From the NCBI GenBank assembly GCA_014529385.2, contig CM043959.1, positions 65,159,753-65,223,752 of the forward strand: 64,000 bases of DNA, read 5' to 3'. Below the pieces are notes generated by a model. The model saw only the letters and a program-made list of their open reading frames with translations. It made no database searches and was not told where the DNA came from. Position numbers and translations under genes: made by a program. The DNA is from Adiantum capillus-veneris. Its lineage: Eukaryota; Streptophyta; Polypodiopsida; Polypodiales; Pteridaceae. Of the stretch, positions 55,650 through 64,000 are shown one piece after another; the stretch's first letter is position 1; each line of letters starts with the position of its first letter.

Positions 55650-56230
55650 GAGCGAGTGTGTACAGATTAGCAAAGTTGTAAGAAGAACAAAACCACAAAA
55701 TCAAAAGCTTAATCATGACAAGTTCCCTAAAGCATAACCATAACGTCGACTTCAAAACCATAGGCACAATGGCACGAAGATTTTATAGCCATAATTAAAA
55801 CATGATTCAAAAACTGCAAAACCATAAACATAACCCACTTGCCATACCATAACCATAGTTATAACTTGCTTGTCATACCATAACCATAACATTCATACCA
55901 TCATTGCAAAACCATAACCATAACCATAACCATAACCATAACCATAACCATAACCATAACCATAACCATAACCATAACCATAACCATAACCATAATCTAA
56001 TTGCCAAACCATAACCATAACATGATTGCCATACCATCATTGCAAATCCATAACCATAACTTGATTGCCAAACCCTAACCATACCATGATTGCCATACCA
56101 TCGTCCCAAAATCATAACCATAACTTGATTGCAAAACCATGACCATAACCTCTGTGCTATACCATAACCAGAACCTCTATGCCATACCATAATTGCAAAA
56201 TCATAACCATTACCTGATTGTCATACCACA
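55650..56230. repeat. (CCATAA)n-rich minisatellite
   Basis: A perfect block of about 14 units at 55909-55993 is surrounded by degenerate CCATAACCATAAC and CATACCATAA units. A Trp-Leu repeat frame on the minus strand is an artefact of this repeat. Confidence 0.85.
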
Positions 56231-56349
56231 ATCATAATTGCAAACAAAATGTAAAACCATAAACATAAACGTGAAACTGTACATGTATACAATGAATGAG
56301 TACAACTGTATCAAGAAGACCATAGATCCTATTAAAAAAAACATATATG

Positions 56350-57608
56350 GAGTATGTCACCCTCATGGTAATGCCTCCCAATCGACGGCCTCTTCCTCCT
56401 CCTGTGCTGGGTCAAAAGAGCCACAAGTCCATGCTTGCACCCATACTTCTCCTCTCAGCTTGTTGGAGGGCGCTTCACGATGACAACTTCCTGCAAAATT
56501 ATGGTTTAATAATGAGATAAATCTTTGAATAACATATACATTTTCAACAATTTAAAGCATACGTATAATGCTTATAAACTCATGGCGACGTATATCGTAG
56601 CCTCCACTTCCAAGATGTGACGCTCCAACAGACTCCAAACGTGCTATGGCTACATCTCTCTATTGCTGAAATCTCTTAGAATTTTCTTGTCTCTCGTGCA
56701 ATCCCCGCCCACTCCTCTGCGTCCAACCATGCCAGCTTTGGACTGCCTCCTTGTACCTGTCTCTTGTCTCTGATCGTCATTGTGACATTGTGGCCTTCGC
56801 CAGGCACAAAATCCAGTCATTCGTGGTGACTGGATCGTACCTCTCTACCGGCATGTACTCTCTAAGAATGGCATCAACGATGTAACTCTTTCTTTCATCA
56901 TCTTGATTATCCCAAATCTCCATCACAGAGTGGCAAAATTGAACTGTACAAAGTTGTCAAATCCTTTATCGCATGGCCTTTCCGACCCTGTTCAACACAA
57001 CAACCCCATCCCTGCTCTTGTACACCTTGCTAGGATGATGCTCGTTGATACCATCACTTGCTAACCCAAGCCTCAAGTGTCAAGGCTCCAACCCAAACTC
57101 TGGCCATTGAGTTTTGATGTGCCTACATGTGAGTGCTCATTGTGGTATAGCATGCAATCATTGACGTACGCATGGATGCGCTCATACCTTATTCCAAGTG
57201 CGATAGTGATATACGAACTAGCTCTCGACGCTCTGGAGGCATGTGGTGATCTTTTGGCAACATTTTGTCCATCAAACTACAACAAACAAGCGTATTAGTA
57301 CAATTTCTAGGAGACGGCACCATAAAGCGAGTGAAGGGTATATAAAAAGCCATATTTCAAATTTACCCAAGGAGTGCATCGACACTTGCATTGCTCCAAC
57401 CAAATTTTGCTTACAAGTTGAGGATTTCCAATGATGCCCGGAGCACCGATAACTGCACACCATCGTAAAGAGGTGTTCGGGCACTCGCCATGAATCTATC
57501 TTTCGTTGGCATTGCCCTTTGAGTGAAGAGCTGACAATCCTCCTCGCACACATCACATTCGTGAGCTGGTAACTCATCACACATGTCGAACATGTGCTCA
57601 TCCTCTAT
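56350..57608 (-). pseudogene. CACTA (En/Spm) transposase remnant
   Basis: The minus strand reads R-T-P-L-Y-D-G-V-Q-L-S-V-L, F-G-W-S-N-A-S-V-D-A-L-L, R-I-H-A-Y-V-N-D-C-M-L-Y and L-R-L-G-L-A-S-D-G-I-N in the order of Tnp2-type proteins. Further on is a region (about 56950-56560) like Transposase_24. Stops and frameshifts are frequent. The gene's first codons lie beyond the chromovirus, at about 63588. Confidence 0.6.
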
Positions 57609-57613
57609 CTCAA

Positions 57614-57767
57614 TGTAAGACAAGGGAAGCTAGAGCCTAAGAGTCCACCACCCAACCACCCATTATATAGCAAAGCCCCTAGCCCTTTGCCCTAGTTGGA
57701 CTCCCCTTTCTGCACCGCCTAGCCCGGCCCTGCCCTTGTCTAGTCTGGCCTTGCCGGTGTCCTGACA
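57614..57767 (-). repeat. 3' LTR of chromovirus, 154 bp
   Basis: Matches 63418-63571 with about six substitutions. Confidence 0.93.
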
Positions 57768-57789
57768 TTACTCCCCCCTTAAGAAGAGT

Positions 57790-59090
57790 TCTCGTCCTCA
57801 AAAACAAAAGTGGGGAAATTCTTCATAAGAACACTAATGTTTTCCCAAGTGGCACCTTCTTCAGGTCGGTCTTTCCACTTGATTAAGGCTTATTGATGTA
57901 CGTGATGACGTGTACGCAACTCATGATAATCAAGAACACGTTCAGGCTCATGCGATAAGGTAGGAGGTTCAGTGAGATCAACCAAAACATGTTGGTCAAT
58001 GACATTGTTGTCCCCATGTAACCGCTTACGTAAATGGCTTACATGAAACACCGGATGAATGCGAGAATGTGAAGGTAGTAATAATTTGTAGGCACGATCA
58101 CCTACTTGCTTGAGTATTTTGAAAGGCCCACAATATCGGGGAGATAATTTAGGTGTTGGCCCAATTTTCAGAATTTTTGAATGTTCTGTCACATGTAAAA
58201 ATACTTCCTCCCCTGCTTCGAAGGTAACTTGCCGAAGTTTCTCATCACCGTACTTCTTATAGCAATCTTGTGCTTTCCGGACGTTCTGACGAGCAAGTTT
58301 TAGCATATCCATGTGGTCTTGGAGAAAATCCTTAACCTGTTGGAGTTTTTGGTTTGCCAACCCCACCGTAACTGGTCACCTAGGTTGAAGCCCGTACATG
58401 AGCATGAAAGGACTAAAACCTGTTGTGACATGCTTAGCACTGTGGTAGGCAAACTCGAGAATAGGTAAGTATTCTTCCCAGTCTGACTGTTTTTTGCTGG
58501 CGTATGCTCTTAGCATATCCTCTAGCACCTGGTTAACCCGTTCTGTCTGACATCCGTTTTTGGATGATCAGCTGTACTGAGGTTTAGTTGTGTACCCAAT
58601 CATTTAAATACAGCTCTCCAAAAGCGGTTGTTAAACTTGGGATCACGGTCACTAACAATGTTACTTGGCAAACCATACAATTTGTATAAATTGTCCACAA
58701 ATAACCTGGCTAGTTCTGGTGTCTTAATCGTTGATTTGGTTGGAATAAACTTAGATAGTTTAGTCAACCTATCTACGACCACCCATACTGAGTCATGACC
58801 TCGTATAGTGGTTGGTAAACCTACAATAAAATCCATAGAGATGCTTTTCCATTTTCCATTGGGAATCACCAAAGGATGTAAGAGTCCTCCTGCTTTTAGG
58901 CACTCTGCTTTGTTAACTTGACATCTTTGGCAATGCAAGACATAAGCTTGAACAAAGCCATGTATACCTGGCCAGTAAAATTATCGTTGTACGAGAGCAT
59001 AAGTTTTTCTAATCCCCAGGTGTCCTTCACTTGTACTATCATGACATCCATAAAGAATTTCGCACCGAATGTCTGTGTCCATCGGTACAC
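57790..59090 (-). pseudogene. chromovirus integrase and chromodomain-like C-terminus
   Basis: L-H-C-Q-R-C-Q begins the frame at 58938 (end of the H2C2 finger), followed by S-M-D-F-I-V-G-L-P and V-S-D-R-D-P-K-F, the first two catalytic Asp motifs. The Glu region (about 58560) is frameshifted. Frame 58366-57890 has F-L-H-V-T-E, R-Y-C-G-P-F-K-I-L-K and P-V-F-H-V-S-H-L-R-K. After a stop at 57890 the same frame reads I-K-W-K-D and A-T-W-E-N, the chromodomain signature that directs integration to heterochromatin. Confidence 0.85.
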
Positions 59091-60575
59091 AAACTCTCCC
59101 CTTTATGGAGTAGGTACCCATTGTCGATGGTGAAATGCTTCCATCGCTGTAGTTCATCACTTGATAAAGGAGGACTAGGTGTGGAGGTTAACTGTACACT
59201 ACCGTCATTGGAGTGAGAAGGATCCCTCTTTTGAACATGGCTCCACACTTTGGAATATGCTTCATCATGCTCATATTTGCCTTTGAGAGAATCTAAAAAT
59301 TCACTACGAAGTTCCGTGAACAAGAGCGAGTTGATCGCTGGCATTCGACTTAGAGCGTCTGCCACGACATTGTACCGGCCTTTGCGATACCTTACTTTGG
59401 CGTCATACTCCTGAAGAATCTCGGCCCACCTGGCTTTTTGACCCTTCAAATCCGTTTGTTGTGTAAACCATTTGATGCTTTCATGGTCAAACACAATCTC
59501 AATCTCAACCCACCTAGCTTTTTGACCCTTCAAATCCGTTTGTTGTGTAAACCATTTGATGCTTTCATGGTCAAACACAATCTCAAACTGAGCACCATAC
59601 AGATAATGCCGCCATGTTTTTAAGGCAGACACTATTGCATAGAGTTCGCATTCGTAAGCAGAATAGTTTTGCTGAGCTGCATCAAGCTTCTTGCTTTCAA
59701 ATGCAATCTGCCGTCCTCTTGTAACATGACTGCTCCAATAGCATGGTCACTGGCATCCATTTCCAAAACGAATGGTTTCAAAGGATCTACGATAGCCAGT
59801 ATAGGAGCTGTAGTTAATGCATCCTTGAGCATATCGAGATTGTGCTATTGAGCGGATCCCCATTGAAAATCTTCACCTTTGCCTTTTAGTTGATCCATCA
59901 TAGGAACAGCAATCTGAGCATAGTTTTTAACAAACCTTTGGTAAAAACCTGTAAATCCTAAAAATATATGTAATTCTTCCAGATTTTTAGGAGGAGGCCA
60001 TTTACATATGGTATCCACTTAGGATTGATCCATGTATAGCCCATTAGCTGAAATAACATGTCCTAAATAATGAATTTCATCTTTTAGAAAATCACATTTA
60101 GATTCCTTGGCATATAATTTGTTTGTGCGTAACAACTCAAACACCTTCCTGAGATGTTGTAAGTGTTCTTCTTCAGAAGCACTATAGACTAGGATGTCAT
60201 CGAGGAAAACAATGATAAATTGCCCAAATATGGCTTCAAGACACTATCCATAAGTGTCATGAATGTTGCGGGCGCATTGGTTAACCCAAAGGGAATCACC
60301 AAGAACTCGTAGTATCCAAACCGTGTTCGGAATGCAGTTTTGGGTATATCGGCAAGTCGAATACGGACTTGGTGATATCCTGACCGCAAGTCTATTTTTG
60401 TAAAAATACAAGCATGAGTGACCTTATCAAACAGCTCATCTACTCTGGGCAATGGGTATTTGTTTTTAATTGTAACTGCATTTAAGCCATGATAGTCTAC
60501 GCACATGCGCATACTGCCGTCCTTTTTCTTCACTAAGAGGATAGGTGAAGCCCATGGTGAAGAACTGGGTTGTAA
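59091..60575 (-). pseudogene. chromovirus reverse transcriptase and RNase H
   Basis: RT frame 60533-60189: [24 protein letters not shown] and [11 protein letters not shown] frameshift near 60189 precedes the F-L-D-D catalytic block. RNase H follows: L-E-M-D-A-S-D-H-A-I-G at about 59760 and F-D-H-E-S-I-K-W at 59570. An 84-bp in-frame tandem duplication repeats the F-D-H-E-S block (59427-59510 and 59511-59594). Confidence 0.88.
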
Positions 60576-62616
60576 AACCCTTTGATAAGGTAGTCAGCAA
60601 GCTGACGCTCCACATCAGCAGCTTCTGAATAACTCATATGGTAAGGTGGTTTACTAGCAGGTTTACAGTCTGCAGCCACGTCAATGCTATGTTGTACTAA
60701 TCGTGTCGGCGGTAATCCTGATGGCAAATCATTAGGAAATACATCTTGAAATTCCTTTAATAATTTTTGTAATTGACTAGCAACATTTGCTTGTTTAGAA
60801 TTAGCAATTGGTGGAATAGAGGAGAGAGAAGCATGCGGCGTTGAGGAATGTTCAACAGACTCAATGTTAGAAGGAAAATGAGACAGTGAGTAACACAAGA
60901 AAAGCTGATCTATTTTATTATCAGAAACAAGCTGCATAAGCTCAACGGTACAAATTAGTGGTAATGAAGGTATATTTTTTTCTCCTAACAACAACACATG
61001 TGCGCCATGGGATTCAAACATCAAGCTGTTGTGCTCATAGCTATGCTTCAGTGATGGTCCTAGGCTATGCAACCACTCCCTACCAAGAACCACATCAGCC
61101 CTTTCCATGTTCATAACCTGAAAATCCAGACATGTGGAGTACCCTTGTACTTCCAATGGAACAACTCGGCATTGAGTATCCCATATTTCAGTATCATGTC
61201 CATTCATCATTGCTAACTTATAGCGGTGGGTACTCAGAGTTTGAGGCAGTTTGAATTTTTTCACCAATCCGTAATTGATGAAATTGTGAGTAGCACCGTC
61301 ATCTACCAAGATGCGCACCTTGTGCCCTTGCAGATATCTGTGCATACGTACTAACTCATGTGTTCCAAAGGTTGGTTGCCACATGGAAGCTGTGAGATAG
61401 CATTCATGCACCACGTCAGTGTGTGCTACTTCCACTATAGAGAATCGTGAGGAAGACTCAAGACGTAGCACCATGTGCACTGCTTTCTCCTTGCCCTGAG
61501 TAGCAGATTTCCCCTTGGGACAATCGTTTTTTCCATGACCTCTTCCTAAACATTGAAAACATAATTTTTCTTTCTTGGCTTTATCAAAGTCCTCAGGAGA
61601 GAGAAGACCCCTGGACCCTTTGGGTTTTTTAGATGCATCTGAATTGGCAACTAGAAATTTTCTTTTATTGTACCCATACTGAGTGCATGTATTACCATGT
61701 ATATTAACAGGCACGTGACTATTATGTGTTTTCTTTTCATCAGGATCATCATGAATATGTGCTTTCACTATGGCTTCCTCAAGTGTTTTAGGGTCTAGGG
61801 TCTTGACATACTTCTTAAGCTCGGGTGTCAGACCTCGTATGAACCCCCGTACTTGTTGAAAGGTATCTAAGCCTTCCAATTTGAGGATAACGTCCCAATA
61901 GTGAGGGATATATTCAAGGAGTGATGGGTATTGGCTCATGGAACATGTGTCCCAAGCCATCCAATTCCGATCGGCCTCGTTTCTAGCCAAAAATTCCTTG
62001 CTAAACATTGCTTCAAAAGCTGCCCAACTCTGTGGTATGATGGTCTTCTCCTTGAGAGACATCCACCATTTGTAGGCCTTGCCTTCCAGAGTTAAGCTCG
62101 CTTGTAGAGCTCTGACTGCATCCGGAGTACGCCGTAAGGAGTGAATTCCATCCCACTTACTGAGAAAGATATTCACTGCATCCTTATTGCGGTCTCGGTC
62201 TTCTCCCTTAAAAATCGGCGGTTTGGTGTTTTTTAACAATTCATCCACCTCTTTTGCAGTGAGAGTATGCAATGTATTAGCATTTGGGCCTTGCCCTAGA
62301 TTAGACGTGCCTTGCCCTTGTGTAGCAACGTGCTCATGCATGTGCGTGTCAGCAGGACTCTTGGACTGCTGTTGCATTAATTTATTTACTAATGTGAATA
62401 GTTTAGTAACATTTTCATTTAAAGCTTTAAAATTTTTATCCATGACTATCATGCGTGTCTGAAGTGCACGAATTTCTTGAATATCGAGAAATTCGTAAGT
62501 ATCTTCACCTACCGTCGCGTCGCGGGTACTCTCCTTGAGAGGATCCGCGGGCCATCATTGGTAGGATCAGGCATACTTTGCTCAAAATGGAATGTCATAT
62601 TGATATCCGAATCCAT
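60533..62616 (-). pseudogene. chromovirus gag-protease
   Basis: ATG at 62616 (MDSDINMTFHFEQ) is separated by a frameshift near 62530 from the long frame 62452-60533. Capsid-type gag (A-Y-K-W-W-M-S-L, W-x-A-F-E-A-M-F-S-K-E-F) is followed by one zinc knuckle C-F-Q-C-L-G-R-G-H-G-K-N-D-C. The protease reads V-D-D-G-A-T-H-N-F-I, where most relatives have D-S-G, and V-V-L-G-R-E-W-L. The end of the frame slips out of phase at the PSSSP region just before RT (about 60575). Confidence 0.85.
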
Positions 62617-63403
62617 GGCGACACAGTGTAGTGGAAGGAATAGCAAAAAAAAATACCTGTAGATGTAGAATGCAGTGCCAAGGCTAATTCAGATCAATTA
62701 GCCTTGCTAATTACATCGATTGTCCAAATTGAAAATGATCCGAAATTTCAACCGTGCAGATACTTGTCTTGAACACGTTGCAGCTGAATTGAGTGTGAGG
62801 GGTATGCTTTCGACCACAATGAATTTGAGAACTACTGTCGCCAATGAACCGCTTATGAAGCTTTTATCGGCGTGCTAAATTTTTGCAGCCAGCACACAGG
62901 GAATTCGTGAAAGCCGTGTACTTGCCGGCCTCGTCTCAATTCCACTTGGATGTGCTCGAGTTTGTTGCTTGTGGTGGGGTGTGTATCCCTTGGGTGTGTA
63001 CTCCTTGCGGGGGTGTGTATCACCCCTAAGCCTTTAATTTGAAGTCCTAAGGCCAAGGGCCTTAGGTGCTGTAGTGTGAAGTTGAAGCTTCAAACGGCCA
63101 TAGCCGTGAGCAGGTAGCGCGCAGGGGCTTGGAATGATGGGGATGGATGATGCAATGCAAGACAGGCTTCGGCCCTGTGTCAAGAAGCGACCAACAGGCC
63201 CTTGCACCTCTGATGAGCACGCGCGCCGTTGGTTTGGTGCTCCTGCACTCGGCGGATCTTCTTGCAAAGCCCGCGTCCCCACAGGGCTTCTTCCTCGTCG
63301 ATTTCCTTAGCAAGGGGTGATCCCCACAGTCTTGGACCACGACATGCAAGGCTTTGTGTGGCTAGAAAGCACCACGCCTTCCCCTTTCCCAAAATAGGCA
63401 CTT
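62617..63403 (-). other. chromovirus 5' leader
   Basis: Non-coding between PBS and gag. No feature recognised other than GTGTGTAYYCC repeats near 62980-63020. Confidence 0.6.
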
Positions 63404-63416
63404 AGCTTTGATACCA
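63404..63416 (-). promoter_or_regulatory. primer binding site, initiator tRNA-Met type
   Basis: The minus strand reads TGGTATCAAAGCT, one base after the LTR; the classic form is TGGTATCAGAGC. Confidence 0.85.
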
Positions 63417-63417
63417 G

Positions 63418-63571
63418 TGTAAGACAAGGGAAGCTAGAGCCTGAGAGTCCACCACCCAACCACCCATTATATAGCAAAGCCCCTAGCCCTTTGCCCTTGT
63501 TGGACTTCCCTTTCCACACCGCCTAGCCCGGCCCTGCCCTTGTCTAGTCCGGCCTTGCCGGTGTCCTTACA
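63418..63571 (-). repeat. 5' LTR of chromovirus, 154 bp
   Basis: Minus-strand TATATAAT at 63466-63473 is the promoter candidate. TSD ctcaa adjoins at 63572. Confidence 0.93.
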
Positions 63572-63576
63572 CTCAA

Positions 63577-63930
63577 AGTGCGACTGAGATGCCATAGGAG
63601 CTGTCGACGTAGAGGTAATGGGAGGCACCATGCAGTGCACCCAAATCGTCCAATAGCTCTTGCCTCTGCCGTTCGGACTTGCGCACCGGTGCACCACCAC
63701 TGAACACAAACCAATGGTGCACCTCCTCAAGCGATGGGTGAGTGGTGCTCTCATCTCTTCGAGCGCTTTTTCGCGGATGCCAAAGCCCTTCGTTCTCCAC
63801 GTGCTCCAATGCAATGCGCCGCAAGCGAGGGATTGCCATTTTTCACTTGGCGCAAGGACAAGGGAGCTTTTCCTTGAGCCATCGATCGCGCTCAAGGCCT
63901 CCAAGGGGGCCACGATCATCCCAATCGATG
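63577..63930 (-). pseudogene. 5' flank and first codons of the CACTA-like gene
   Basis: An ATG near 63588 (M-A-S-Q-S-H-F) joins in frame across the chromovirus TSD with E-D-E-H-M-F-D-M-C at 57605, so the start codon and the rest of the gene are now 6 kb apart. Further upstream an open minus-strand frame (about 63839-63600; SGGAPVRKSERQRQELLDDL) is of unknown identity. Confidence 0.5.
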
Positions 63931-64000
63931 TCCTGCATATACGATAAATTTTTTATTTAGTCTTATAAGACTTAAAAAATAAATAATTAATTAGAAAAAG

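Larger units (their letters stand above)
57614..63571 (-). mobile_element. Ty3 chromovirus with 154-bp LTRs
   Basis: LTRs at 57614-57767 and 63418-63571 (TGTAAGAC .. ACA), TSD ctcaa at 57609-57613 and 63572-63576. On the minus strand, PBS TGGTATCAAAGC (initiator tRNA-Met type) follows the 63.5-kb LTR and a PPT AAGGGGGGAG precedes the 57.6-kb LTR. Total length is 5958 bp. Gag, PR, RT, RNase H, IN and a chromodomain-like end are present with frameshifts. The element interrupts the 5' end of the CACTA-like gene. Confidence 0.93.

Noticed and set aside
55873-56190. Trp-Leu repeat protein on the minus strand
   Set aside because: Translation of the CCATAA repeat.
55650-56230. Interstitial telomere
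   Set aside because: The unit is CCATAA, not CCCTAAA or CCCTAA.

Overview
This is nuclear DNA of a land plant, most likely one with a large, repeat-filled genome. The evidence is GT-AG introns, long (GA)n tracts, plant-type Ty3 elements with a tRNA-Asp-type primer site, and hAT, CACTA, LINE and copia remnants. I cannot name the species. No rRNA or tRNA gene was recognised, and few stretches look like ordinary single-copy host genes.

The left two thirds is a nest of insertions, readable because gene halves, target-site duplications (TSDs) and terminal repeats can be matched. (1) A minus-strand hAT transposase pseudogene runs from 42.8 kb to 41.2 kb and resumes at 2.57 kb, ending near 1.5 kb. 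(2) A 568-bp TIR element at 1650-2217, which captured a retrotransposon fragment, interrupts the hAT C-terminus. (3) A block at 2582-41223 also interrupts the hAT gene. It is bounded by ~35-bp inverted repeats and a near-identical 9-10 bp direct repeat. Net of later insertions it is about 10.9 kb and carries a small gene with a possible BAH-like fold, a Ulp1/SUMO-protease-like gene with an SPKK-type tail, a histone H3-like gene with a long loop 1 and a C-terminal extension, a divergently transcribed acidic-protein gene, and a transposase-like gene. (4) A giant Ty3 element (11735-39471, TSD ttaat) splits that transposase-like gene. (5) A 9.0-kb element without reverse transcriptase (17972-26987, TSD gggag) splits the giant element's gag-pol and has almost identical LTRs, so it is the youngest.

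The giant Ty3 element has 914/907-bp LTRs and about 18.7 kb of its own sequence. It encodes gag, a protease, RT-RNase H, an extra H2C2 finger, an integrase, a second aspartic-protease-like domain after the integrase, a basic W-x-P-K repeat region, and a 3' coiled-coil/proline-rich ORF. A near-palindromic CGATCGCGATCG box recurs in its LTRs and in both non-coding regions. The inner element carries only gag-protease and its own W-x-P-K ORF, so it probably borrows RT and integrase.

From 43 to 52 kb there is a copia integrase fragment, a small MITE-like family, homopolymer and (GA)n tracts inside a higher-order tandem repeat, and unassigned minus-strand fragments. From 52.6 to 55.6 kb lies a 5'-truncated minus-strand LINE. 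After a (CCATAA)n-rich stretch, a minus-strand CACTA-like pseudogene (56.3-57.6 and 63.6-63.9 kb) is split by a 5.96-kb minus-strand Ty3 chromovirus with very short 154-bp LTRs and TSD ctcaa.
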